A stretch of DNA of 64,000 nt, from assembly GCA_038184435.1 (NCBI GenBank), contig CP116227.1, forward strand, positions 4,256,610 to 4,320,609. The letters are read 5' to 3'. Position numbers and translations under genes: made by a program. Under the pieces are notes generated by a model. The model was not told the origin of the DNA. It worked only from the letters and a program-made list of their open reading frames with translations, and searched no databases. How positions within the stretch are numbered: position 1 is the first letter of the stretch; each line of letters starts with the position of its first letter. The stretch comes from Nocardioides alkalitolerans. Its GTDB lineage: Bacteria; Actinomycetota; Actinomycetes; Propionibacteriales; Nocardioidaceae. Shown piece after piece: positions 1 through 8,617 of this stretch.

Positions 1-740
1 ACCAACCGGGTCGCGACGGAGCGGAGGGAGGCGAGGACGGCGCCGTACACGGACGCGTAGACGACGGACGGCCCCATGGAGCCGGACTGGTCGACGCACA
101 GCACGATCTCGCGCTCGAGCTGGTGCGCGCGGCGCGCGTGGCCGACGAGCCGCTCGGGCACGACGGTGCGGTGCTCGGGGAGGTAGTGCTGCAGGTTCGC
201 CGCGATCGTGCGGCCCCAGTCGATGTCGGCCGGGCGGGGGCGGCGGCTGCGGGCGGCCCGGTCGAGCGCCCCGGTCACGGCCTGCACCGTCCGCGCGCGG
301 ATCCGTTCCTCGATCTCGTCGACGACGGTGCGCACGACCCGGCGGGCCGTCTGCTTCGAGTGCTCCGGGATGACGCCCCGCAGCCCCATCAGCGTGGTGA
401 CGAGATGGACGTCCGGCTGCACCGCCTCCATCAGCTCCGGCTCCGCCAACAGCTCACGGAGGCCCAGCCGCTCCATGGCGTCGACCTGCAGCACCTGCAC
501 GACGGAGCTGGGGAAGTAGGTGCGGATGTCGCCCAGCCAGCGAGCGACCCGCGGGGACGAACCGCCGAGGCCGCCCGTCCGCGAGCGGGAGCCGGAGCGC
601 TCGCCGTACAACGCCTCCAGTGCCTCGTCCCGCTTCACGTCGTCGGCGGACAGCTCGACCCCGCCGTCGGCGCCGAGCACCTCGTCGGACGGTGCCCCGA
701 GCACCAGCCGCCACCGCGTCCGCGCGTCGCGCTCGCTCAT
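1..740 (-). CDS. VWA domain protein of a MoxR cluster (3' end cut by window edge)
   Basis: Partial gene; about 246 codons are visible and the C-terminus lies outside the window. I read the frame from an ATG at 738-740 that overlaps the stop of the upstream gene as ATGA. The N-terminal 200 residues are mostly helical and charged. A von Willebrand A domain then begins, with the MIDAS motif DQSGSMG at residues 217-223 (D217, S219, S221), which normally binds Mg2+. VWA proteins of this kind pair with MoxR ATPases, and one is encoded two genes upstream in the same overlapped operon. The role is inferred to be metal-dependent client or partner binding in a MoxR-VWA chaperone-like complex. The family call is secure; the cellular role is unknown. 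Confidence 0.85.
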   Translation of the reverse strand, partial: MSERDARTRWRLVLGAPSDEVLGADGGVELSADDVKRDEALEALYGERSGSRSRTGGLGGSSPRVARWLGDIRTYFPSSVVQVLQVDAMERLGLRELLAEPELMEAVQPDVHLVTTLMGLRGVIPEHSKQTARRVVRTVVDEIEERIRARTVQAVTGALDRAARSRRPRPADIDWGRTIAANLQHYLPEHRTVVPERLVGHARRAHQLEREIVLCVDQSGSMGPSVVYASVYGAVLASLRSVATRL

Positions 741-2968
741 GCGACCGCCCCTCCCAACAACCGCGCCACCCCGGCCAGGACCGGCGCGGCAGCCTCGACG
801 TCGAGAGCGAGGCCGCCGGACGCAGCGCCGGATCGGGGCCCCCGCCCGATGCCCCGCGCCACGGCCCGCCGCTCGGCGGCGGAGAACCGCGCGAACGTGC
901 GTCGCAGCAGCGGCAGCAGGTCGTCGAAGACGGCGTCGGCGGTGCCGGCCATCCAGTCGTCGAGGATCCGCAGCAGGTCGTCGTCGTGGAGCAGCACGGC
1001 CGCGTCGCCGGCGAGGAAGCCGTCGAGCCACGCGGCCGCCGCCGGCGCGGGCGCTGCGGTCGACAGGCGCCGGGCCATCCGCTCCGCCGCGGTGGACGGC
1101 ACGACCACGCCCGCGTCGAGCAACAGCCGGTTGGCCCGACCACCGACGGAGCCGTGCACGTTCTCGTCCGCGGCGAGCCCGACCAGTGCCTCCTGCCACG
1201 GCCGCCGCAACGCCTCGTCGTCGAGCAGCGTCACGCCCTCGTCGCAGGTCTCGATCGCGCGACGGGCCCGCGCCGCCGCGTCGTCGTCGAGGCTCGCGCA
1301 GGCGGCCCGCAGGCCGACGGAGGCCCGCACGACCACCGTGCCGAGCAGCCCGGCGACGCGGGTCGTGTCGGCGCCACGCACGTCGCCGTACCGCCGAGTC
1401 CGCGCCAGCGGCCCCACGCTCTCCGCGAGCGCCAGCGCGTCGTGCTGGTGGGTCGTGCGCTCCGCGAGAGCATCGACCACCGCGGCGAGTCCCGCCGGCA
1501 GGTCGGCGAGCAGGCAGGCCTCGACGAGGTCGCTGAGCGCCGGCAGGTCGGGGGCGGCCGCGGCGTCCTCCGCCACGGTGCGGGCCGCCGCGTCGGCGAC
1601 CGTCGTGCCGCGCAGGCCCGCGTCGACGAGGGCGACGGCGAAGCCGGGATCCCACTGCAGCCGCCAGGCCTCCTTGAAGGTGCCCGTCGTGCGGCCGGCG
1701 TCGATCGGCGTGCCCCAGGCGACGCCGAGCAGGCGCAGCCGGTGCAGCAGCGCCGAGCGGGCGCGGCCGTTGGGCGTGCGCAGGTCGAGCACGGTCTCCG
1801 TCACCGACGCGCTCGGCTTGAGCCGCACGGCGCGCTGCTGGCGCGCGAGATCCGCGGCCACCGGCGCCATCGGCACGTGCTCGGGCACCTCGCCCAGCCG
1901 CTGGCCCACGACCACCTGCTCCTCGACGAGCTGCAACGGCACGGCCGAGCCCTCGCACAGCACCGTCAGCACCGCGTCCTGCAGCTCCGCGAGCCCCGCC
2001 GACGGGCGACCGCGCATGACCGCCAGCTCGTCGGCCAGCCGCGTGGCCTCCACCAGCGAGGCGGGCGGGGCGTCGATCCCGGCGGTCCGCAGCGCCCGGG
2101 CGACGGCCACCATCCAGGCCGGCACCACACCGTCCCGGTCGCGGTCGGCCCAGGTGAAGAGGTGGTCGTACCAGCCCGGCGAGCCGACACCCGCGCCGTA
2201 CCCGCTCGTGAACTGCAGCCGCCCGTGCGTCCACGGCACCCACGTGACCGCCACCTTCGTGCGCGGCAGGCGCGCGAGGAGCCGGTTGTCGTGCGCAGCC
2301 GCCGGGAAGTCGGGCAGGTGCAGCGCCGGGGCGTGGAACGCACCGCACACGAACGCCACCCGCTCGTGCCCCTCCTTGAACGCCGCCCGCACGACCCGGC
2401 GCATCGCCGCCTCCCGCCGGGCGTTCTCGCGGTCCTCCTCCGGGTGCTCGGCGCGGTGCGCGTCGCGCACCTCCGTCACCGCCTCCCGCAGCAGCGCGAA
2501 CCGGTCGAGCACGCTCCCCGCGGCGTCGGGCAGCTCGACGGCGTCCTCCCACCAGCGCTCGGGGTCGTCGTACCCGGCCGTGCGGGCGAGCGTGCCGATC
2601 ACGTCGGGGTACGACGCGGGCTGGGCGTCCTCCGGGGCTTCCGGGGCCAGCTGGTGGACGGCGGGCAGGTCGGCGAACCGCACCGGTACGCCGCGGGCGA
2701 CCGCCCAGCGCAGCGCGACCCACTCGGGGGAGAACGCGGCGAACGGGTAGAACGACGCCCGGCGCGGGTCGTCCGCGGCGTACACGAGCGCCGCCACCGG
2801 CGGCACGAGCCCGGGGTCGGCGACGTGGGCCACCAGCGGGTCGAGCTCCGGGCAGCCCTCGACCACGACGAGGTCGGGCTGCAGCTCCTCCAGCGCGGCC
2901 CGCACCGCGCGGGCCGAGCCCGGGCCGTGGTGGCGGACGCCGAGGGGGACGAGGACGCTCGTGGTCAC
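737..2968 (-). CDS. DUF5682 family protein
   Basis: A 743-residue protein starting at a GTG (2966-2968), 11 bp after the MoxR stop; its own stop overlaps the VWA start. The N-terminus carries RHHGPGSAR (residues 12-20), then a strand and PDLVVVEG (about residues 33-40). A second conserved-looking motif, VCGAFHAPAL, sits at residues 207-216 (H212). The pattern of an early histidine, an acidic residue after a strand, and a later G-x-x-H resembles the TraB/Tiki/erythromycin-esterase superfamily of metal-dependent enzymes; this is my inference. The C-terminal half is helical. It is probably the enzymatic or client-specific member of the MoxR/VWA/SWIM operon. No experimentally known function is assumed. 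Confidence 0.8.
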   Translation of the reverse strand: MTTSVLVPLGVRHHGPGSARAVRAALEELQPDLVVVEGCPELDPLVAHVADPGLVPPVAALVYAADDPRRASFYPFAAFSPEWVALRWAVARGVPVRFADLPAVHQLAPEAPEDAQPASYPDVIGTLARTAGYDDPERWWEDAVELPDAAGSVLDRFALLREAVTEVRDAHRAEHPEEDRENARREAAMRRVVRAAFKEGHERVAFVCGAFHAPALHLPDFPAAAHDNRLLARLPRTKVAVTWVPWTHGRLQFTSGYGAGVGSPGWYDHLFTWADRDRDGVVPAWMVAVARALRTAGIDAPPASLVEATRLADELAVMRGRPSAGLAELQDAVLTVLCEGSAVPLQLVEEQVVVGQRLGEVPEHVPMAPVAADLARQQRAVRLKPSASVTETVLDLRTPNGRARSALLHRLRLLGVAWGTPIDAGRTTGTFKEAWRLQWDPGFAVALVDAGLRGTTVADAAARTVAEDAAAAPDLPALSDLVEACLLADLPAGLAAVVDALAERTTHQHDALALAESVGPLARTRRYGDVRGADTTRVAGLLGTVVVRASVGLRAACASLDDDAAARARRAIETCDEGVTLLDDEALRRPWQEALVGLAADENVHGSVGGRANRLLLDAGVVVPSTAAERMARRLSTAAPAPAAAAWLDGFLAGDAAVLLHDDDLLRILDDWMAGTADAVFDDLLPLLRRTFARFSAAERRAVARGIGRGPRSGAASGGLALDVEAAAPVLAGVARLLGGAVA

Positions 2969-2979
2969 GGGAGGGACGC

Positions 2980-4107
2980 TCAGCCCAGCTCGCGGCACGC
3001 GCGGTAGAGGTCCGCCCACGCGGGGCGGTCGCGCACGACAGTCTCGAGGTACTCCTGCCACACGATGGCGTCCGCCACCGGGTCCTTCACCACGGCGCCG
3101 ACGAGGCCCGCGGCGACGTCGGCGGCGCGCACGACCCCGTCGCCGAAGTGCGCCGCCAGCGACAACCCGTTGGTCATCACGGAGATCGCCTCGGCGGTCG
3201 AGAGGGTCGCCGACGGCGACTTCAGGCTCGTGCGGCGGTCGAGCGTCGAGCCCGAGCGCAGCTCGCGGAACACCGTCACCACGCGCTCGATCTCGCTGGG
3301 CGCCCCGGTCCCTCCGTCGAGGTCGGCGGGCAGGCCGAGCGACCGGCCCAGCGCGGCGACCCGGCTGCGCACGATGTCGACCTCCTGCTCGACGCTGTCG
3401 GGCAGGGGCAGCACGACGGTGTTGAACCGCCGCTTCAGCGCCGACGACAGGTCGTTGACGCCCTTGTCGCGGTTGTTGGCCGTCGCGATCACGTTGAAGC
3501 CCGGCCGCGCCTGCACCTCGGTGTCGAGCTCGGGCACCGGCAGCGTCTTCTCCGACAGGATCGAGATGAGGGCGTCCTGCACGTCGGCCGGGATGCGCGT
3601 CAGCTCCTCGATCCGCACCAGGGCGCCGGTGCGCATCGCCCGCATCACGGGGCTCGGCACGAGGGCCGCCTCGGACGGTCCCTCGGCGAGCAGCCGCGCG
3701 TAGTTCCACCCGTAGCGCAGCGCCTCCTCCGCCGTGCCCGCCGTGCCCTGCACGACGAGGGTCGAGGTGCCGCTGATCGCCGCCGCCAGGTGCTCACCGA
3801 CCCAGGTCTTGGCCGTGCCGGGCACGCCGAGGAGCAGCAGCGCCCGGTCGGTCGCCAGCGAGGCGACCGCGATCTCGACGAGGCGCCGCGACCCGACGTA
3901 CTTCGGGCTGATCACCGTCCCGTCCGGCAGCTCGCCGCCGAGCAGGTACGTCGTCACCGCCCCCGGCGACAGCTGCCAGCTCGGCGGGCGCACCCGGCCC
4001 GTGTCGGCGTCGTGGGCCCGCAGGGCGGCGAGCTCGTCGGCGTACGCCTGCTCGGCGTGGGGGCGCAGCACCTCGGGGGTCTCGGGACTGCCAGGGGTCG
4101 TCGTCAT
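2980..4107 (-). CDS. MoxR-family AAA+ ATPase
   Basis: A 375-residue AAA+ ATPase. Walker A is GVPGTAKT (94-101), the Walker B region reads ALVRIEELTR (162-171), sensor 1 is FNVIATANN (204-212), and KRRF near 225-228 is the likely arginine finger region. The Walker B acidic pair is E-E preceded by Ile instead of the usual D-E. MoxR ATPases form rings that remodel or activate partners together with VWA proteins; here the VWA gene is two genes downstream. The ATG start overlaps the DUF5691 stop (ATGA). Cytoplasmic. The SWIM and VWA partners make it most like the YehL-type MoxR branch; that subfamily placement comes from gene context. Confidence 0.9.
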   Translation of the reverse strand: MTTTPGSPETPEVLRPHAEQAYADELAALRAHDADTGRVRPPSWQLSPGAVTTYLLGGELPDGTVISPKYVGSRRLVEIAVASLATDRALLLLGVPGTAKTWVGEHLAAAISGTSTLVVQGTAGTAEEALRYGWNYARLLAEGPSEAALVPSPVMRAMRTGALVRIEELTRIPADVQDALISILSEKTLPVPELDTEVQARPGFNVIATANNRDKGVNDLSSALKRRFNTVVLPLPDSVEQEVDIVRSRVAALGRSLGLPADLDGGTGAPSEIERVVTVFRELRSGSTLDRRTSLKSPSATLSTAEAISVMTNGLSLAAHFGDGVVRAADVAAGLVGAVVKDPVADAIVWQEYLETVVRDRPAWADLYRACRELG

Positions 4108-5657
4108 CGCAGGGCCTCGCTGATCGTGCGTCGGAAGGACAGGAGCTGCAGGGCGGTCGAGAGGGCCCGACCGGTGGTCTCGGGCAGGTCGGTGCGCACC
4201 AGGTCGGTGAGCCGCTCGAGCGTCGCCGGCGGCGCGTCGACGAGCGCGTCGCGCAGGTGGTGGACCACGCCGGTGGGCAGCACGAGCCGCGGCGGCGGCA
4301 CCCGGTGCAGCGCCTCCACCGCCTCGCGGGCCAGCCCGGGGTCGGCGGGGACGGGCAGGGCGGCGAGCAGGTCGCGGAGGTCCTGCAGGTCACCGGCGCC
4401 ACGGCAGCGGGCGAGACCGGAGCCGAGGTGCTGCGTGCGCTCCTCCATCGGGAGCACCGGGAGCAGCCCCGCGGGACGGCCCTCCACGGCGATCACCGCC
4501 CGCGCCCAGGCGACGTCGCGGCGCAGCAGCACCGCGCGCCGCACGGCGTCGCGCAGGGGGTCGGGGAGGCGTTGGTACGTCGCGGCCTCGTCCACCCCGG
4601 ACCCCGTGGTCAGCACGGAGAGCGGGGCGCCGGCCACCATCGTCGCGAGCCACCAGTCGTGGCGGGAGGTGCCCCGCGGGGGAGGGGTGAGCCCGTCGCG
4701 CACGCCTGCGTCGTCGGGATCGGGCGGGGTCGCGAGGTCGAGACGCCGGCCGAGGATCCCGCTCCGGGAGAGCAGCGGCGCGAGCCGGTCGGCCATCCGC
4801 TGGGCGCGCCGTGAGGTGGGCAGCCCGTCGAGCAGGGCCTGCGCGAGACCCCGCACGCGCACCGACCGGTCGTCGAGCGCCCGCTCCAGCAGGGGGTCGT
4901 CGGAGTCCGTCAGCGCCGTGCCGAGCGCCTCGAGGTGCCGGGTGCGCTCGTCGACCGGGTCGTTCGCCCACGTGGACGCGACCAGGTCCGCCGCCCTCGC
5001 TCGTTCCGCGGGGTCGGTCGACGCGCGGAGGTCGAGGAGCAGTGCGAGGCGCGCCGGCGCGGGGAGATGGGGCCACGCCGCCGGGTCGGGCCGCGTGTCG
5101 GGGGTCCCGCCGGGCGACACCGGGGTCCCGTCGTCCGTCAGCATCGCTCCCCAGCCCGGGTGCAGCGCGGCGAGCCAGCGTCCGCGCTCGTCGAGCACGG
5201 GCCGCAGCGGCGCCCGGAGCGCCGGTGACGTCCGCGCACGCTCCAGCAGCACCGGCAGCAGGTCGTGGGGCACGTGCACGCCACGCGCCGCGGCGCACTC
5301 GAGCCAGTGGGCGACGAGCACGTCCCGCTCGGCCGCCGGCACCGGCGCCGGTCGCGCGTGGAGCAGCTCGAGCAGCTGCCGGGCGCGGGGCGACGGCGAA
5401 GCGAGGGCGTCGGCGGGCGCCGGAGCGGGGGCACCCACCGGTTCCTCGGGAGCGTCGGGCGGCCCCACGGACCGGAGCGCCGCCAGCACGGTCGCCGCGT
5501 CGAGGAGCCGGGTGCCGGAGTCGGCCGCGGTCCCCGACGTCGGCGCCGTGCCGCCCAACGCCGCCGGCAGCTCCGGCGCCGCACGCCGGCCGCTGCCCAG
5601 GATCGCGGCGGCGACGACGCCGTCGGCCCAGTCCGCCACGGTGTCCGGCGCGCTCAC
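4104..5657 (-). CDS. DUF5691 family helical protein
   Basis: A 517-residue protein with no signal peptide or membrane segment. It is rich in Ala, Leu, Arg and Asp, and runs of amphipathic helices across residues 90-500 suggest an alpha-solenoid or HEAT-like scaffold. The GTG start (5655-5657) overlaps the stop of the SWIM gene, and its stop overlaps the MoxR start, so all these genes are likely translationally coupled. I recognise the family as DUF5691, which has no established biochemical role. From context it is a structural or adaptor subunit of the MoxR/VWA system. Function unknown. Confidence 0.8.
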   Translation of the reverse strand: MSAPDTVADWADGVVAAAILGSGRRAAPELPAALGGTAPTSGTAADSGTRLLDAATVLAALRSVGPPDAPEEPVGAPAPAPADALASPSPRARQLLELLHARPAPVPAAERDVLVAHWLECAAARGVHVPHDLLPVLLERARTSPALRAPLRPVLDERGRWLAALHPGWGAMLTDDGTPVSPGGTPDTRPDPAAWPHLPAPARLALLLDLRASTDPAERARAADLVASTWANDPVDERTRHLEALGTALTDSDDPLLERALDDRSVRVRGLAQALLDGLPTSRRAQRMADRLAPLLSRSGILGRRLDLATPPDPDDAGVRDGLTPPPRGTSRHDWWLATMVAGAPLSVLTTGSGVDEAATYQRLPDPLRDAVRRAVLLRRDVAWARAVIAVEGRPAGLLPVLPMEERTQHLGSGLARCRGAGDLQDLRDLLAALPVPADPGLAREAVEALHRVPPPRLVLPTGVVHHLRDALVDAPPATLERLTDLVRTDLPETTGRALSTALQLLSFRRTISEALR

Positions 5658-7054
5658 AGCCCCACCACCCCGTCGCCCGTGCCGACGGCCAGCACCCGCA
5701 GCACGCCGTCCTGCAGCTCGCCGAACAGATCGGCGGGGTGGCCTCCGGTGCGGGCGAGCAGGGACCAGACGGCGCTCGTGGCCTCCTCCTCGTCGGCCCC
5801 GGTCGCCACCCCCGGCACCGTGCGGCCCGTGGCGTCGACGACGGTGACGGCCCCGGTGGTGTCGGCGTCCGGCCCCGGGACCACCCGTGCGTCGCGGACG
5901 ACGGCGGGCACGCGCCGTACGAAGGGGTTCGCGGCCAGCGCTGCGGTGCGGTGCGCCCGGGCGGCGGCCAGGTCGCCGCCCCCGGGGAGCCGGCCGAGCT
6001 CGCCGGCGGCCACGGGCTCGGTGACGAGGAGGGCGCGCCGCGGGTCGTGGCCGGGATAGAGCGCGAGGGTGACCTCGAGGCGGCTGCCGACGGTGCGGGC
6101 CACGGGCATCGGGGCGCCCCGCGCCGTGAAGTCGAGCACCTGCACGACGTGGCCGGAACGCTCGCCGTGGAGCCAGGTGCGCTGCTCGAGCAGGCCGCCG
6201 TCGGTCAAGCGGTGGGCGCCGAGCACGGCCCAGACGTCGGCGACGGTCTCGCCCGCGCGCACCTCCTCGGTCGCCCAGGCCCAGCCGACGACGGTGCGGA
6301 GGTCGGCCGCGGTGGCCTCGTCGAGGTCGGCGCGGCGGCGCCAGGCCCGCACGAGCAGCCACCAGCGCCCGAGGACGTCGACCGTGTGCTCGGCCCAGTC
6401 GGGGCGGTGGCGGACGGTGCGGCCGAGGGCCCGCACCTCCTCGGCGACACCGGGCAGCTGGGCGTCCACGAGCCGCGCGGCGGCGGACTCCCACCAGGTC
6501 AGGTCGCGCTGCCGGGCGGCGGCGATGCCCGTGCGGGCGAGGTCGGTGAGCCAGACGGCGAGCTCCTCGACGCCCGCGTCCATCCGCGCGAGGCGCTCGT
6601 CGCGCCGCTTGGCTGCCGCCTCCGCCCGCGCGGCGAGCGTCGCCGGGTCGACCGGGACCTCCGAGCCGGCCTCCGCGGCCGCGCGCGACGCCGCCCGCTC
6701 CGCCCGCTGCCGCGCCCACGCGGCGGCCTCGTCGGGGGCGCCTGCCCCGGGCTCGAGGTCGCCCGCCGACCACCGCATCAGCAGCGCCAGGGCGTGCTTG
6801 CAGGGGAACTTGCGGCTCGGGCACGAGCAGCGGTACGCGGGACCGCTCAGGTCGACGCTCACCTGGTAGGGCGTCGTGCCCGAGCCCTGGCACTTGCCCC
6901 ACACGAGCGTGGCGCTGACACCGCAGTCCGACCACGACCCCGGAGCGGTCAGCCGGCGCGCCGCCGCCAGCGACGCGGCGTCGGGCGCCGCGCCGCGCAC
7001 GCGCTCGAGCGACCAGCGCTCGGCGGGGGCGTCCGCAGCCTCGGGGGTGGTCAT
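5654..7054 (-). CDS. SWIM zinc finger domain protein
   Basis: A 466-residue protein and the first gene of the minus-strand five-gene operon. The SWIM motif CxCx6CxH is present as C76, C78, C85 and H87 (CSCPSRKFPCKH), a zinc site linked to nucleic-acid or protein binding. The rest is helical, with a beta-rich C-terminal part (about 300-460). I chose the ATG at 7052-7054; the frame stays open further upstream but there it runs through the divergent PPOX gene. CAGGAT about 8 nt before the ATG could be a leaderless -10 element. Its stop overlaps the DUF5691 start. E. coli YehQ, in the yehL-yehQ set, is a SWIM protein in comparable company. Confidence 0.85.
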   Translation of the reverse strand: MTTPEAADAPAERWSLERVRGAAPDAASLAAARRLTAPGSWSDCGVSATLVWGKCQGSGTTPYQVSVDLSGPAYRCSCPSRKFPCKHALALLMRWSAGDLEPGAGAPDEAAAWARQRAERAASRAAAEAGSEVPVDPATLAARAEAAAKRRDERLARMDAGVEELAVWLTDLARTGIAAARQRDLTWWESAAARLVDAQLPGVAEEVRALGRTVRHRPDWAEHTVDVLGRWWLLVRAWRRRADLDEATAADLRTVVGWAWATEEVRAGETVADVWAVLGAHRLTDGGLLEQRTWLHGERSGHVVQVLDFTARGAPMPVARTVGSRLEVTLALYPGHDPRRALLVTEPVAAGELGRLPGGGDLAAARAHRTAALAANPFVRRVPAVVRDARVVPGPDADTTGAVTVVDATGRTVPGVATGADEEEATSAVWSLLARTGGHPADLFGELQDGVLRVLAVGTGDGVVGL

Positions 7055-7151
7055 CGCCCGCCATCCTGTCGCATCCCACCGACACCTGCGGGGTACCGGG
7101 CCCGGTCCCCACCCGTCCACACCACGGGCGATCCCCACGAACGGAGCAGAG

Positions 7152-7661
7152 ATGTCCCACCACGACCCCGCCGAGGGCACCGCGAAGGTCGCCGAGCTCG
7201 TCGAGCAGGCGCGCATCGCGATGCTCACGACGATGACGAGCGACGGCACGCACGTGAGCCGGCCGATGGCGCTGCAGGAGGTGGAGTTCGACGGCGACCT
7301 CTGGTTCTTCTGCCACGACGACTCCGCGAAGGTCGCCGAGGTGCGGGAGCACCCGCAGGTGAACGTCGCGTTCTCCGACCCGAAGCACGCGGCGTGGACG
7401 TCGCTGTCCGGCACGGCGAGCATCGTGCAGGACCAGGCCAAGGCCCGCGAGCTGTGGTCGCCCGCGCTCGAGGTGTGGTTCCCGGACGGCCTCGAGACCC
7501 CGACGCTGGCACTGCTGAAGGTGCACGTGGCGACGGCCGAGTACTGGGAGTCCTCGTCGTCCCGCGTGCGCCGCCTCGTCGGCAGCGTCCGGGCGGCCGT
7601 CACGGGAGACCCCGGTAAGTTCCCCGCAGAGAACGAGACGACCGTCCTGGAGGACCGATGA
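7152..7661 (+). CDS. Pyridoxamine 5'-phosphate oxidase family protein (general stress FMN-binding type)
   Basis: A 169-residue protein with a split-barrel flavin-reductase fold: strands around IAMLTTMTSDGTHVSRPM (22-39), WFFCHDDSAKVAEVREHPQVNVAF (51-74), then SLSGTASI. This matches the small PPOX or general stress protein 26 group, which binds FMN or F420 and is usually not a true pyridoxamine phosphate oxidase. The ATG at 7152 follows a GGAG-type ribosome site. Its stop overlaps the next ATG, so the two genes are cotranscribed. Transcription is divergent from the SWIM operon. The physiological substrate cannot be told from the sequence. Confidence 0.85.
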   Translation: MSHHDPAEGTAKVAELVEQARIAMLTTMTSDGTHVSRPMALQEVEFDGDLWFFCHDDSAKVAEVREHPQVNVAFSDPKHAAWTSLSGTASIVQDQAKARELWSPALEVWFPDGLETPTLALLKVHVATAEYWESSSSRVRRLVGSVRAAVTGDPGKFPAENETTVLEDR

Positions 7662-8023
7662 CCAGCTTCCGCCCCACCCGCCTGGTGTCCGCCGCGACGG
7701 CGGCCTACGGCGTCTACGCGCTCGCCAAGCCGAGCCACCTGCCCGACGCCCTCGGCATCCGCGGGGGCGAGCGCGCGTCGTACGAGGGCCTCGCGAAGAC
7801 CTACGGCGTCCGCGACCTCCTCATCAGCACCGCGGGCATCGTGGGCGGGCAGCGCCTGCGCCGGCTCGCGCTGGGCGCGCGCATCACCTCGGACGTCGTC
7901 GACTGCCTGCTGCTCAACCAGAAGCTGTCGGACGGCGGCGCCCGCAAGAAGGCCACCGCCGTCACGCTGGCGTGGGCCGCGCTCAACACGTCGGTGCTCG
8001 TGGCGGACGTCAAGAAGGGCTGA
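7658..8023 (+). CDS. Small hypothetical membrane-associated protein
   Basis: A 121-residue protein whose ATG overlaps the PPOX stop (ATGA). Hydrophobic stretches at about 8-24, 50-66 and 98-118 alternate with Arg-rich loops, and the segment YGVRDLLISTAGIVGGQRLRRLALGARI suggests a short multi-span membrane protein. The pattern resembles DUF4267-like proteins, but I do not assign the family firmly. The role may be linked to the preceding flavin protein; nothing more can be said. Confidence 0.65.
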   Translation: MTSFRPTRLVSAATAAYGVYALAKPSHLPDALGIRGGERASYEGLAKTYGVRDLLISTAGIVGGQRLRRLALGARITSDVVDCLLLNQKLSDGGARKKATAVTLAWAALNTSVLVADVKKG

Positions 8024-8049
8024 CGCGGGGCTCCCGGGGGAGCGGGCCG

Positions 8050-8580
8050 GTGCGCGACTCCCTCGACCTCCTGCTCGACGCCGCGGGCGAGCACGCCGTG
8101 CGCGAGGAGTGGGACCACGTGGCCGCGGCGGGCGTCCCGGGGGCCGGGGTACGCCGCGACGCCGGCCACGCGCCCCACCTGACGGTCGCGGAGCGCGACG
8201 AGGTCCCGGCCGACGCCGACGCGACGCTCGACGCGCTGGTGGCGCACCTGCCCCTGACCCTCCACCTCGGCGCCCCGCTCGTGCTCGGGGCGCCGGGGCG
8301 TCGCGTCGTCGCCCGCGTGGTCGCGCCGACCCCGGAGCTGCTGACCCTCCACGCCGAGGCGGCGCGGCTCCTCGAGGGGGGCGGGTCCCGGGGCGGCCCG
8401 CCGTGGTCGGTGCCGGGCCGGTGGGTGCCCCACCTGACGGTGACGGGTCGGCTGACCGACGACCAGGTCGCGGCGGCGCTGGGGGCGCTGGGTGCGCCGT
8501 ACGAGGTCGTGGGGGCGCGGCTGCGGCGGTGGATGCCCGGGACCCGGACCCTGCGCGACCTCGGAAGCAGGCAAGGCTAA
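8050..8580 (+). CDS. 2'-5' RNA ligase / 2H phosphoesterase family protein
   Basis: A 176-residue protein from a GTG start at 8050. It shows the two His-x-Thr catalytic motifs of the 2H phosphoesterase fold: HLTV in APHLTVAE (about 41-44) and HLTV in VPHLTVTG (about 128-131). Members cleave or form 2',5' or cyclic phosphodiester bonds in RNA or nucleotides. The length fits the YjcG/LigT-like group. The frame is open 78 bp further upstream, but that extension is Gly/Arg-rich and lacks homologous features. The stop codon lies inside the iron box of the downstream transporter. The substrate is unknown. Confidence 0.75.
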   Translation: MRDSLDLLLDAAGEHAVREEWDHVAAAGVPGAGVRRDAGHAPHLTVAERDEVPADADATLDALVAHLPLTLHLGAPLVLGAPGRRVVARVVAPTPELLTLHAEAARLLEGGGSRGGPPWSVPGRWVPHLTVTGRLTDDQVAAALGALGAPYEVVGARLRRWMPGTRTLRDLGSRQG

Positions 8581-8585
8581 CCTAA
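8567..8585 (+). promoter_or_regulatory. IdeR/DtxR iron box
   Basis: The 19-bp site matches the DtxR/IdeR consensus TTAGGTTAGGCTAACCTAA at 15 of 19 positions; the right half (AGGCTAACCTAA) is perfect. It lies 33 bp upstream of the first FecCD permease ATG and overlaps the stop of the preceding 2H gene. Iron-loaded IdeR would repress the importer here. Confidence 0.85.
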
Positions 8586-8617
8586 GCGCGCTCTGCTCCC
8601 GCCCCCGAAGGGCCGCC

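Noticed and set aside
123..2750. Long plus-strand open frame (875 codons) opposite the DUF5682/VWA genes
   Set aside because: Ser/Arg/Ala-rich low-complexity translation with no motifs; a typical antisense shadow in high-GC DNA. The minus-strand genes show clear domains.
7055..7738. N-terminal extension of the SWIM protein to 694 residues
   Set aside because: The extra part runs antisense through the PPOX gene and its translation is Arg/Ser-rich. The ATG at 7052-7054 starts recognisable sequence.
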